Positions 16,559 through 25,954 of a stretch of 64,000 nucleotides of DNA are shown here, one piece after another; position 1 is the stretch's first letter; each line of letters opens with the position of its first letter. Made by a program: the position numbers and the translations under genes. Source of the stretch: Paenibacillus silviterrae (GTDB taxonomy: Bacteria > Bacillota > Bacilli > Paenibacillales > NBRC-103111). Location of the stretch: positions 1,302,001 through 1,366,000 of the forward strand of contig NZ_JASKUT010000002.1 of assembly GCF_030167925.1 (NCBI RefSeq). The letters are read 5' to 3'. Below the pieces are notes generated by a model. That model saw nothing but the letters and a program-made list of their open reading frames with translations, had not been told where the DNA came from and made no database searches.

Positions 16559-19408
16559 TTAATTCTCGACGAACGTCGTTACGCTTTTCGGCGCGAGGGT
16601 GTACTCCAAGCTGCCGCCGCCTGCCGTCAAGCTTCCTATGGATGCTATGTTTTCCGTGCCGCTCGTACGGTATACTTCGATTCCTGTTCCCGTCAACCCG
16701 TGAATCGTCACGGTCACCGCCTCTGAAGAATGATTGGCCGCAACGAGCGCCTCTTTGTTCGATGTTATGTTCTTGGCTGCCGTCACGGTGACATCGCTGT
16801 TGCCGCTTTCCACCTTCACCTTGTGATCTCCCGGTCGAATGAAGCGACTGAACTGCCCCATCGTATACAGCCTCTTATTGATTGTGAAGGTACCGTCCAG
16901 CTTCAGATCAACGAGCGATTGGCGGGATACGCCGGAGGTCGCTGCCGTAGGCTTGGAAACATACCACCAATACAGGTAGGAACTGTATCCCTGCTCCAAG
17001 GCGGCATTGATTTGCTCGGCAACCAAAAGCCCCCCGTCCATCATAGGGTCGTTCGGGTCCGGCATACTGTATTCCATCATAAACAACGGTTTATTATAAT
17101 GGCGCAAATCATAGTTATACACGTCATAGGTGTCCCATGTATAGAAGTGGGTTCCGATATAATCCAGCTTCTGTACGACGGCCGGATCCATCTGCTGTAA
17201 CAATTTCGATGAAGATCCGAGATGCCCTCCTTCCGGAGCTCCCAGCCGCACATCCACTCCGTCTGACTTAAATGCATCGTATACGGCGGAATATACACTG
17301 CTGAGCTCCTGCCCCGTATAGATGGCCGATGCGTAATCCATCAACGCTTCGGGCTCATTTTGGATGCTCAGCCAATTGACATCGTAGCCGTAATCCTCCT
17401 TGTATTTCTTGGCCCAGATGAGCAAGTACTCGGCAAAATCATCGTAATGCTCAGGCTTCAGACGGCCTCCGCGAATCGCGGAACCGTTATCCTTCATCCA
17501 GGCGGGCGGACTCCACACCGAAGCAGCGAATTTCATCGCGGGGTTACGGAGGATTGCCTGATCGGCAAACCACCTTTGATGTACATCCGTATCAAAGTCC
17601 CATACGCCCGGGGCAGGCTCGATGGAAGCCTGGAACGCGTTTCTTGGGTCGGGATCGCTTTTCGTAAACGGATTGACTTCCAGTCTAATGATATTGAGAC
17701 CGGCTTCACCATCTTCCATTCCGAAAAATTTATCAAGAAGCGTCTGCTGTGTCGCCGTGTCGATGTTCATGAAGTCGTAGGCAGGATCGTTCGCCGTCGC
17801 GCCAAAGCCCCATATTTCCTGTTGTACTGTGCTTTTGTCCACCCGGATGACATTGACCTTCTTGGATATGATCGTGACGATTTTCTCCTCGGCATCCCAG
17901 GAGACCATTGCTTCAAGCGCATCTTCCACAAACTGCGCCGGAACCATTAATACGCCGTCCTTCAAGTAAGCAGGAGCAGCCAGGCCAACCGTCGTGCCAT
18001 TCACTTGAGCTTGGTTTTCGCCTGCGGTAATTTGACTCGTTCTTCCGTCCTTCACGGCGGTTGCCGTCTGCGTCATTTCATCCCATGTCACGTCAGCCCT
18101 CAACGTAGAGAAGGTTTTCGTCAGCTGCAGGAAGGGAACGCCTTCCTTTACCTCCGGTTTGCCGTTCAAGTATACAACCGTTTTGCCGTCAACGACGATT
18201 TGCATCCCTTTAGGGGGCAGTCTCGAAGGCGGTATTTCCGTCGTAACCCCGGTCTTCACGACTTCAACATCGTCGATGTACAGCTTTTCGACAACGTCCG
18301 TATACCCGGTCAGCGGCATTTGCTCGAAAGCAATCCCATAGATGGGGTCCACTCCAACGGTATAGGGCAAGGTTACTTGTACCCAGTCTTGATCGGTGAC
18401 CAAGGTCCTGTAATTGGCTCTGTCGCTGTAGTAGGCCAGGTTGGTTATGGTTCCGCCAATATCGATGACGGAAATGTAGAAGTACCCCGCTTTCATAGGA
18501 CTGGCGCTATCTACCTTCGCATAGAGAGACAGCTGATACTGGGTTCCCGGCGTAACATCCAGCCCCTTAAACGCATTGAGAATTTTTACCCGGTTATAGA
18601 GCTGCGTCCGTCCGGCGATATGAAGGCTTTTGCCGCCATACACCCCGTGTACGACCGTACTGTCCAGGGTCAAGTCCCAGGCGGGCTGTCCCCCTCCGAC
18701 ACCAATATTGGCCTTTTGCACGCTGGCAGCATCATCGAACGTTATCAGCTTTGAGGTTGGCGGCGGAACTTCGGCGACCTCTACATCGTCGATATGGAAC
18801 ACCGGTACCGTGTGGGTCCAACTGCCGGAGCCGATCTGCTCGACCGCAATCCCGTATACCGGATCTCCAGTGGCCATGTAGGGAAGTGTGAGCTGGGTCC
18901 AGCCGTCTTGGCCAACCAAAAATTTATATTTATTTGTATCGAAATAATATGGGGGGTCCGACGGCTGTTTGGCTCCCGAATACGTAACCACGGACAGGAA
19001 GAAATAGCCGTTCGTTACGCTGCTTCCCGCTCCCACCTTGGCCCACATTGTAATGTTGTAGTGCTTGCCCGCCTGCATGCTGAGCCCGTCGAAAGCATGA
19101 GGTATTTTTAACCGGTTGTAGGTCTGTGTTCGGCCGCCAATGGCGACGCTTTTCCCTGAATCCCCCCGGTACACAGCGGAATCGAGGCTTACATTGGACA
19201 GGCTGAGCCCTCCGCCGGCTTCCAGATCAGCCTGAGAAATATCCGAATATACATCGAACGAAATACTGACGGACGGCAAGGGAGATGGCGTTCCGCCGGT
19301 ATCCTCCGCTTCGGCCTCAGGGGCGAAGCCGAGCAATGGAAGCAATAAACTGAATACCAAGAATAAGCGCACAATTCCCGAATACTGCCTGTTCCATACC
19401 TGGGTCAT
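16559..19408 (-). CDS. Secreted glycoside hydrolase family 30 enzyme with two carbohydrate-binding-like modules
   Basis: A 949-residue exported protein. A signal peptide is followed by two similar beta-sandwich modules of about 180 residues, each ending FHIDDVEV or LYIDDVEV. Next come a copper-amine-oxidase-N-like module (about 395-515, VDGKTVVYLNGKP, LMVPAQFVEDAL) and a GH30 catalytic domain (about 520-870). Acid/base Glu685 lies in SIQNEPEA and nucleophile Glu779 in FMMEYSMP; a beta-domain closes the protein. Likely substrates are xylan, glucan or galactan chains; the exact one is not readable. AAAGGAG favours ATG 19408 over ATG 19414. It lies 51 nt after a lipoprotein gene, forming a two-gene unit. 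Confidence 0.9.
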   Translation of the reverse strand: MTQVWNRQYSGIVRLFLVFSLLLPLLGFAPEAEAEDTGGTPSPLPSVSISFDVYSDISQADLEAGGGLSLSNVSLDSAVYRGDSGKSVAIGGRTQTYNRLKIPHAFDGLSMQAGKHYNITMWAKVGAGSSVTNGYFFLSVVTYSGAKQPSDPPYYFDTNKYKFLVGQDGWTQLTLPYMATGDPVYGIAVEQIGSGSWTHTVPVFHIDDVEVAEVPPPTSKLITFDDAASVQKANIGVGGGQPAWDLTLDSTVVHGVYGGKSLHIAGRTQLYNRVKILNAFKGLDVTPGTQYQLSLYAKVDSASPMKAGYFYISVIDIGGTITNLAYYSDRANYRTLVTDQDWVQVTLPYTVGVDPIYGIAFEQMPLTGYTDVVEKLYIDDVEVVKTGVTTEIPPSRLPPKGMQIVVDGKTVVYLNGKPEVKEGVPFLQLTKTFSTLRADVTWDEMTQTATAVKDGRTSQITAGENQAQVNGTTVGLAAPAYLKDGVLMVPAQFVEDALEAMVSWDAEEKIVTIISKKVNVIRVDKSTVQQEIWGFGATANDPAYDFMNIDTATQQTLLDKFFGMEDGEAGLNIIRLEVNPFTKSDPDPRNAFQASIEPAPGVWDFDTDVHQRWFADQAILRNPAMKFAASVWSPPAWMKDNGSAIRGGRLKPEHYDDFAEYLLIWAKKYKEDYGYDVNWLSIQNEPEALMDYASAIYTGQELSSVYSAVYDAFKSDGVDVRLGAPEGGHLGSSSKLLQQMDPAVVQKLDYIGTHFYTWDTYDVYNYDLRHYNKPLFMMEYSMPDPNDPMMDGGLLVAEQINAALEQGYSSYLYWWYVSKPTAATSGVSRQSLVDLKLDGTFTINKRLYTMGQFSRFIRPGDHKVKVESGNSDVTVTAAKNITSNKEALVAANHSSEAVTVTIHGLTGTGIEVYRTSGTENIASIGSLTAGGGSLEYTLAPKSVTTFVEN

Positions 19409-19459
19409 TTGCATAAGCTCCTTTCGCAGGACGAAAATCGTTGCAGCCTGGCACGAGGA

Positions 19460-20779
19460 TTATTTTTTTAAGTTGGATTCGATCCGTTTGTTGATCTTCT
19501 CCTCCGCCTCCCTCAAGGCAGTATTGAGATCTTTGCCGTTCAAATATTCCTCGAAGCTTTTAAACGAAATATCTCTTACCAGATTATTGTAAGTCGAAAA
19601 CTCAGGGGCGGGTGGAGACGTGCTTTTAAAGATGGATTGCAAATTTTTCCCCTGGAGAAACGGCATATCCGCTCCCAGCGCTTTCTTCATCTCCGGATTT
19701 TTCAAAGAGGATAACCGGGCTGTTCTGCGGGCGCTCTCCATTTGCACTTCATCCGATGACATTACACTCAGGAACTGAACCGCTTGATCCTTATACTTGC
19801 TGGACTTGGCGATGAGGAAATTTTGCGAATCAACATGGTTGTACAGGTTCGGCTTCTCCTTATAGCTCGGATATTGGACCAAATCCCAATTCAACCCGAG
19901 CTTCGAGGCTTCCTCCAGGCCGATGTTCAGCAAATTGTTGTAAGGCAGCATCGCGACGTTCTGATCCTTCATAAACCAGTTTCGGGCCTGGAACGAATTC
20001 AGCTTTTCCGGCCTGTTGTGCGGGATGCTCCAAATCTCTTTAGCCAGTGTGAAAACGGTGCGCCACCCGTCCGTATCGATCGTTGCACGATTCGTCTTGG
20101 CGTCGACCAACGTGATGGATAGCGGCATCGCCATTCGGGCGATCGTATCGGGATCAAGCCCCCGGTACTCGACCCCGTTGTCAAGGCGTGACACCTTCTT
20201 CGCGAGTTCGATCACCTCTTCCCAGGTCATACCGTCCTTCGGATAAGGGACACCAAATCTATCAAAAATGTTTTTGTTGTAATAAAGAGCGCTGAAGTGG
20301 GCGAAGAAAGGCAGGCCGTAAACTGCCCCTTTATCCGAGCTGTCGCTCGGGAGCATCTGCTGTTCGAAACGGTTCAGGTCCACCTGATGCTTTTTCAAAA
20401 GCGGGGTAATGTCTTCTAGCAAATCCAGCGTCTTGTATGTGCCGAAATCGAGGTTATTGGTATAGATGATGTCCGGCGGCTGCCCGGCAGCAACAAGCTC
20501 GGCAATGGAAGTACCTTTGCCAGGCTTTATCGCCTCAATACTGATATGGGGATACTTCTTCTTAAGCGGTTCCCCGATCAGCGTATTCAAATCTTGATCG
20601 GTGAGCGAGCTGTTGGACAAATACACCTTCAAGGTTGCGGGACTCGTATCGACCACCGGCGTCTTGGGAGCATCGGATTGCCGGTCGTTCCCCGTTCCCT
20701 GGCCTCCTCCCCCGCAGCCGGCCAGCACCGTAATCATGGCGAGCATGGACAATCCTGCTGCCGATTTACTCCATTTCAT
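19460..20779 (-). CDS. Extracellular solute-binding lipoprotein, family 1 type (orphan)
   Basis: A 439-residue sugar-binding lipoprotein. Lipobox VLAGC makes Cys22 the lipidated residue. The segment VPYPKDGMTWEEVIELAKKV and the C-terminal DLNTALREAEEKINK are shared closely with the lipoprotein at 44472, which has the same length. AGGAGGG lies 9 nt before ATG 20779; the upstream extension to 20812 is not needed. No permeases are adjacent. It is followed by the GH30 gene, suggesting capture of products from that enzyme. A cre-like site stands about 45 bp upstream. Confidence 0.9.
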   Translation of the reverse strand: MKWSKSAAGLSMLAMITVLAGCGGGGQGTGNDRQSDAPKTPVVDTSPATLKVYLSNSSLTDQDLNTLIGEPLKKKYPHISIEAIKPGKGTSIAELVAAGQPPDIIYTNNLDFGTYKTLDLLEDITPLLKKHQVDLNRFEQQMLPSDSSDKGAVYGLPFFAHFSALYYNKNIFDRFGVPYPKDGMTWEEVIELAKKVSRLDNGVEYRGLDPDTIARMAMPLSITLVDAKTNRATIDTDGWRTVFTLAKEIWSIPHNRPEKLNSFQARNWFMKDQNVAMLPYNNLLNIGLEEASKLGLNWDLVQYPSYKEKPNLYNHVDSQNFLIAKSSKYKDQAVQFLSVMSSDEVQMESARRTARLSSLKNPEMKKALGADMPFLQGKNLQSIFKSTSPPAPEFSTYNNLVRDISFKSFEEYLNGKDLNTALREAEEKINKRIESNLKK

Positions 20780-21139
20780 AAGAGCTTTCCCTCCTGTTGG
20801 AAATAAATGCAATGCACCCCAAGTAAAGCGCTTTCATTAAAACTCCTCTGTCAGCCTCATTCTTTTGGCTATCCGGCGTTTTCTTCGAGCAGCAGCATCT
20901 CCTGAATAGGAATGCCGTGCTGACTCCCCATTCTTATACTTCAATACTATTGGTTCATTGGATGGATGTGCCCCCTTCCCTAAACAGCAATCGTCCCCTA
21001 ACAATTTCCACTATAATGGATTCAAGCCACAGTATTCTACCTAATTTTATGGAGAAAATTTATGTTTTTTTGCGATTTTAGCTTCGGCTTCCTGACCAAG
21101 ACACCGGTGGAATGCTCGTCCACTTCATAACATAAAAAA
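20780..21139. other. Intergenic region upstream of the lipoprotein-GH30 unit
   Basis: No gene is supported here. It holds the cre-like site at 20823-20836; I could not identify a confident promoter pair on the minus strand. Confidence 0.5.
20823..20836 (-). promoter_or_regulatory. cre-like site (CcpA operator)
   Basis: On the minus strand TGAAAGCGCTTTAC, with the palindromic core AAAGCGCTTT and one mismatch near the end of the catabolite-responsive element consensus. A TTTAAT hexamer stands immediately upstream, so CcpA binding would block initiation or elongation of the lipoprotein-GH30 unit when good carbon is present. Confidence 0.65.
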
Positions 21140-21171
21140 GCCATCCCCGAGTGTCCTGCTCGAAGGATGGC
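21134..21171 (-). terminator. Terminator of the DinB-like gene
   Basis: GCCATCC and GGATGGC arms with an inner CGAG/CTCG stem; on the minus strand a T6 run follows. It lies 9 bp after the stop at 21180. Confidence 0.8.
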
Positions 21172-21179
21172 CTCCTATC

Positions 21180-21656
21180 CTAGCGCTGACTATATCCAAG
21201 CACCTTCATCATAGCATTAATCATGCCAATGTGGACTCCCTCATGGTAGACGCTGTATATTAACAGCTCCCCTATCGTGTTCATAGACATGCCGTTTCTT
21301 TTAAACGGCTTCCTCAGCCTCTCATCCATTCTATTTCCTAGGCAATGAACGATATGGTCTGTCTGTGATTGCAACAACGATACGATGTCCTCAAACGGCG
21401 GAGGGGCATCGTCCCAAGAGAGCGGACTGCTGTGCTGCCCAAAGTATCCCATGTATTCGTCCGGCAATTGAGGTTCTACGCTGCCGAAATGAATCGCAAG
21501 CTGTTCCTGCACGATTAATATATGCCCTAAATTCCAAAAGATAGAGTTGTTATACCCTCCTGGAATGATATGCAGCTGAGTTTCAGGCACATCGGCTGCA
21601 GCAGCTAATGTTATAGACCGCACAACATGTAATTGATGTAAAATAGAATCCTTCAT
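21180..21656 (-). CDS. DinB-superfamily protein
   Basis: A 158-residue four-helix-bundle protein of the DinB/YfiT type. Candidate metal ligands are the histidine in WNLGHIL and the pair in HEGVHIG at the expected spacing. Members include thiol-dependent transferases and stress proteins; the role here is unknown. AGGGAG precedes ATG 21656. It has its own terminator and appears unrelated to the polysaccharide genes around it. Confidence 0.82.
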   Translation of the reverse strand: MKDSILHQLHVVRSITLAAAADVPETQLHIIPGGYNNSIFWNLGHILIVQEQLAIHFGSVEPQLPDEYMGYFGQHSSPLSWDDAPPPFEDIVSLLQSQTDHIVHCLGNRMDERLRKPFKRNGMSMNTIGELLIYSVYHEGVHIGMINAMMKVLGYSQR

Positions 21657-21759
21657 GGTTCTCCCTGCCTTCCTCAGTCCATCCTGCCGAATCGAATCCG
21701 ACTTATTTAGTAAGGGTAGTTTGATTTCATTTGAATTTCAAGTTCTTATTGTTTTACAG

Positions 21760-21791
21760 CACAAACGACTCCTGCAGGATCAGGAGCCGTC
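21760..21791 (-). terminator. Hairpin after the PL11 gene
   Basis: ACGACTCCTG (21766-21775) pairs with CAGGAGCCGT (21782-21791) with one G-T pair. On the minus strand it is followed by TTTGTG, a weak T tract. It lies 21 bp after the stop. Confidence 0.5.
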
Positions 21792-21812
21792 TGTGAGTTT
21801 CGAACCTATTCG

Positions 21813-24800
21813 TTATCTGTTCGCTTTAAAAATCACCGTACCTGTGTCAGGGTCATAGCTGCCGTTATTTACCGTATACATATGGCCGTTGTCATCGAGC
21901 ATATAGATGACGATTGGATTGGTATTCCCGCCCGAATAAGGGACCGAGAGCCGCACATCGTCTCCGAAGCCTCGAATTTCTTTCCCGTCGATGCTTAAAG
22001 TGAAGGCGTATACCGGCTTGCCATCGGCCTTCTGTCTGTCATTGGCGGAAAGCTGGGTCACATCAACAAGCCTTGAGGAAATCTCCACCTGTACTGATGT
22101 GCGGTCCAAATTGTGCCGCTTGAACAGATTCGGGTCAATGAAAGCACGTAGAATGCCTGTATCCATCTCGAGCCGTTGGAGCCCCTGACTTTCCGCCGAG
22201 AATACGAACGACGCCGGCAGGTTGATTTGCGCCGAGGTGTAATCGGCTTGCGAATGTAGGGTTACTCTGACCTTTTGGTCGGAGGCCGCGTTTGCCGCCT
22301 CTTGAAGATCTTTCGTTTTCACATCCGCAATCACCTTGCCGTCCTTCTCAGGAAGGCTGTATTGGTGGATCGTATTGCCTTCGATTGTGGTCGAGCGAAT
22401 GCGCACCCGTGTGCTTCCCGAAGCTCCAGAGCCGTCGGCAGCCGTAGCCGTTACGAGGACGTTACCTTCCGCCAGACCCCTCAGCTCGCCGGATGTGTTG
22501 ATCAGAGCATTGGCTGTCGGTCCTCCGTCCTCCGAAGTCACCGTCCAGATGACCGATTTGTCCGTTGCCGCCGCGGGAAATACGGAAGCGACCATCTGAA
22601 GAGACTCGGAGACAAACAGCCCGTCGGCCTTCCCGACTCCGGTCACCTCGATGCCGGACACTCGCACCGGTGTTCGCTTCAGCTTCGGTACGGGCGGAGC
22701 GGACATGCCGTCGCCTAAGTAGAAGCTCGGATGCGGCGGCTGATTGTAGCCTACATTCTGCCATGCAATCGACAGACGGTATTGCGGATCATCCATGAGC
22801 GTATACAGTCGGTGCTGAGTCATCTCGCTAGTTGTATAGATGTGCAATGCACTGCTATCCTCCGTACGCCACACCGCTTCCTCCCGCCAATCTCCGAACA
22901 GGTCAGCCTGCAGGTTCGGTGTCCCTTTCGTCGTGTTGTTCGAGTACGTGCCTGTTGCCGTCAATAAATTGACAGCCCGGCTGTTCATATAATCCCATTT
23001 GTCTATTTTTCCGGTACCGGCTCCTGCCGTACTGGAGTAATTGTGGTCAAGAAGCTCGCGAAGCAAATCGCCGTCCCACCAAATGCCGAAGTTAATGGAA
23101 GGCGTTCTGGTGGAAATCCGTTGTCCCTTTGCCGTGTAGACACCCCCGGATTCCCCGGAAGCCCACATCTCCTCGCCGTGATAACGCGGGTCAATATCTC
23201 CTGACATACCACGTCCTACATCGTAATTGGTCGGAATTCCCCAGAGAAGCTCGCCTGTTTCCGCATTCCGGAGTTCAATGCCGGCAGAGCTCGGATAGTG
23301 CTCATGTACGCTGAATACCTCCAGCCCCGGATTACTCGGGTCAAGATCTCCAGCGTGAAGCGCGTCCCCGTGTCCGAGTCCGGTCCGGTACAGCGGCTTG
23401 CCGTTATCGTCAAGGACCATAGCGCCAAAAATGATTTCATCCTTGCCGTCCTTGTCTACGTCCGCAATGCTGAGCTGATGGTTGCCTTCGCCGGCATAAT
23501 CGCCGTATCCCGGAGTGTTGGTATCGAAGGTCCATTGTTTGCTAAGCTGTCCGTCTCTCCAGTTATAAGCTACCACCACTGTACGGGTGTAATAGCCGCG
23601 GGAGAAGATCAGACTCGGCCGTTCCCCGTCCAAGTAAGCAACGCCTGCGAGAAAACGGTCCACACGGTTGCCGTAGCTGTCTCCCCAGCTCGATACGTTG
23701 CCGCGCGGCGGATCATAGTTCGTCGTGGCAAGTGCCTTCCCTGTGGTCCCTTCGAAGACGGTCAGATACTCGGGACCGCTCAGAATATATCCGCTGGAAT
23801 TGCGGTAATCCGCGTTCGGGCTGCCGATGACCTGCCCCGTACCGTCCACGGTTCCGTCCGCCGTTTTGAAAGCAACCTCGGCTTTCCCGTCGCCGTCCAG
23901 ATCGTAAACCATGAATTGAGTATAGTGTGCGCCGGCCCGAATATTCCGTCCGAGATCGATCCGCCACAGTAGCGTACCGTCCAATCGGTATGCATCGATA
24001 AAGACATTGCCCGTATACCCGCTTTGGGAGTTATCCTTCGAATTGGAAGGGTCCCACTTGACGATCAGCTCATACTTGCCGTCTCCGTCAAGATCGCCGA
24101 CGCTGGTGTCATTTGCACTGTAAGTATAAGCTGCGCCGTTGATCACCCCGTCTGCAGGCTTCTGAAGCGGAACGGACTTGTATGGATCCCGCCATACGGG
24201 AAAAGCTTCCGAGCTCTGCTCCTCGATTCCCCCGATGACGGCTCGGACCTCATAAGTCGAGTCGACGGTTCCCTCAGGATCCAAGTAGTTCGTGCTTGTT
24301 GCTATCGGTGCGCTGTTGATTCGCTGTCCGTCACGGTAGAGGTGGAAGGAAATATGTTCCGGGTCGGTGCCGAGCAAACGCCAGCCGATATAAATGCCAC
24401 CGTCCGACAGGACCGCAACCGGGCTTCGATCGAGCGTCTCCGCCTGACGGTACAGCACGGTAGCCGCCGGCACATTCAACACAGCGGACGGATTGGATTT
24501 ACCGCCGGCATTAACGGCAACGACCTGATAATAATAAGGGATCGTCGTAAACACATCCGTGTCAGTGAACTCTGTTGATGCTGAGGAACCTACCTGGATG
24601 AACGGCCCGCTTGGCGACTTCGAGCGGTAAACATTGTACCAAAGTGCACTCGCCGAGGGACTCCAGCCAATGGTAATTTGCTCCTTAGCCGATGACTTCA
24701 CGTACAGCTCTGCCGGAGCTGCCGGTGGCGGAGTCGCGGGATCTACAACGCTCACCGTGATGGGCGGGCTGGAAGCGGATTCATAATTTTGCGCCGTCAG

Positions 24801-25541
24801 CTGCGATACTTTGTATTGATACGTTTCCGTAAGACTGACCGTTGTATCCTTAAAGCCGGGAGCTGCCGAGCTGCCGATTAGTGAAAAATTCCCGTCTCCC
24901 GCCCCGGTCCGATAAATGTTATAGCCTAAGGCACCGTATACAGCCTCCCATACTAAGCTGACGGATGCAGCAGGCGCATAGGTCATTTCAGATACGGTCA
25001 AGCCTGATGGATACGTTAAAGGGTAAATCTCTATTGCATTCACACGGCCATTGTTCGTAAATTGGAAGGTCATTTGGCCGTCCTCAAGGCGTACCGTCTT
25101 TGTAAGCTCGCTAAATAATCCGCTGCCGGACGAAATCGTTCCATACGAAACGCCTTCGATTCGAACATCCGTTTTATTGGAGGCAATGGCGTCACCGGCA
25201 ACGATCTTGACCGAATATTCCCCGTTCGGAAGATCGACCATAAACAAGAAATTGCTGTTGATCACGAAATCCCGCAGCAACGGATCGGAGCCACCGCGGT
25301 CGCGAAAATCCGTAGAGATATTCAGCCCATAGCCTCTAGCGGTGCTGTAGATCATCTTGTTCGTAACCTGATTGTAGCCCGGCGCAACGGGACTGGTCTC
25401 GGAGCCGAAATCGAATTTCAAGCTTGGCAGCGCTGCTGCCGACGCGGTCTGTGTGCCAACGATGCCTGTGCCGGCGAGCAGTGAGACGAGCATAATCGCG
25501 CTTAGTATCGCGGACAAACGTTTTTTCCACAGCTGAACCAA
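21813..25541 (-). CDS. Secreted rhamnogalacturonan lyase, polysaccharide lyase family 11, multidomain
   Basis: A 1242-residue exported enzyme expected to cleave the rhamnogalacturonan I backbone by beta-elimination (YesW/YesX family). Order: signal peptide ending TASAA; a galactose-binding-like domain (FDFGSETSPVAPGY); two fibronectin III repeats; the PL11 beta-propeller (about 385-985) with calcium-binding loops DLDGDGKYEL, DLDGDGKAEV and DVDKDGKDEI; a bacterial Ig-like module; and a C-terminal module ending VIYMLDDNGHMYTVNNG. That last module usually precedes SLH repeats in Paenibacillus surface proteins, but no SLH follows here. GGGAGGG stands before TTG 25541, preferred over ATG 25574. 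Confidence 0.92.
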   Translation of the reverse strand: MVQLWKKRLSAILSAIMLVSLLAGTGIVGTQTASAAALPSLKFDFGSETSPVAPGYNQVTNKMIYSTARGYGLNISTDFRDRGGSDPLLRDFVINSNFLFMVDLPNGEYSVKIVAGDAIASNKTDVRIEGVSYGTISSGSGLFSELTKTVRLEDGQMTFQFTNNGRVNAIEIYPLTYPSGLTVSEMTYAPAASVSLVWEAVYGALGYNIYRTGAGDGNFSLIGSSAAPGFKDTTVSLTETYQYKVSQLTAQNYESASSPPITVSVVDPATPPPAAPAELYVKSSAKEQITIGWSPSASALWYNVYRSKSPSGPFIQVGSSASTEFTDTDVFTTIPYYYQVVAVNAGGKSNPSAVLNVPAATVLYRQAETLDRSPVAVLSDGGIYIGWRLLGTDPEHISFHLYRDGQRINSAPIATSTNYLDPEGTVDSTYEVRAVIGGIEEQSSEAFPVWRDPYKSVPLQKPADGVINGAAYTYSANDTSVGDLDGDGKYELIVKWDPSNSKDNSQSGYTGNVFIDAYRLDGTLLWRIDLGRNIRAGAHYTQFMVYDLDGDGKAEVAFKTADGTVDGTGQVIGSPNADYRNSSGYILSGPEYLTVFEGTTGKALATTNYDPPRGNVSSWGDSYGNRVDRFLAGVAYLDGERPSLIFSRGYYTRTVVVAYNWRDGQLSKQWTFDTNTPGYGDYAGEGNHQLSIADVDKDGKDEIIFGAMVLDDNGKPLYRTGLGHGDALHAGDLDPSNPGLEVFSVHEHYPSSAGIELRNAETGELLWGIPTNYDVGRGMSGDIDPRYHGEEMWASGESGGVYTAKGQRISTRTPSINFGIWWDGDLLRELLDHNYSSTAGAGTGKIDKWDYMNSRAVNLLTATGTYSNNTTKGTPNLQADLFGDWREEAVWRTEDSSALHIYTTSEMTQHRLYTLMDDPQYRLSIAWQNVGYNQPPHPSFYLGDGMSAPPVPKLKRTPVRVSGIEVTGVGKADGLFVSESLQMVASVFPAAATDKSVIWTVTSEDGGPTANALINTSGELRGLAEGNVLVTATAADGSGASGSTRVRIRSTTIEGNTIHQYSLPEKDGKVIADVKTKDLQEAANAASDQKVRVTLHSQADYTSAQINLPASFVFSAESQGLQRLEMDTGILRAFIDPNLFKRHNLDRTSVQVEISSRLVDVTQLSANDRQKADGKPVYAFTLSIDGKEIRGFGDDVRLSVPYSGGNTNPIVIYMLDDNGHMYTVNNGSYDPDTGTVIFKANR

Positions 25542-25954
25542 CCGTATCCCTCCCAAATGTATGTTCCATGCCACTTGCTGTATCCTAGTTATGACAATAG
25601 CCTTTGTTTCACCCCGTTACGATCACCCCCTTACTGGCTAGTGAGGAACATTGCGTTACGTTCCATGGAAAACTCAAGGTAATAGTAATGGAAAGCATGC
25701 CGGGCGGCAATGAGACTTTTCTTGCTTTTGGATATATGACGATTAGACTTTCTTGCAAGGCTTATCCTGTTGCGTAACGTTGTATCGCTTTGGTTATATC
25801 CGGCATAATTTAAAGTTGCTTACTGCACATCCATGATTATGCATCCGTGATTTTTACAATATGTATACATAGCAGTAACACTGCAATAACATCCCTTCGC
25901 TATACTTGTGGAAGACGTATCCAATATATATAGAAGCTGAAGGAGATCTTCCCC
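25542..25954. other. Divergent intergenic region, PL11 / phytase-like
   Basis: No gene seen. It contains two GCGTTACGT or GCGTAACGT-like motifs (about 25653 and 25773). A weak plus-strand promoter may be TTGTGG at 25906 with TATAGA at 25929, 17 bp apart. Confidence 0.4.
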
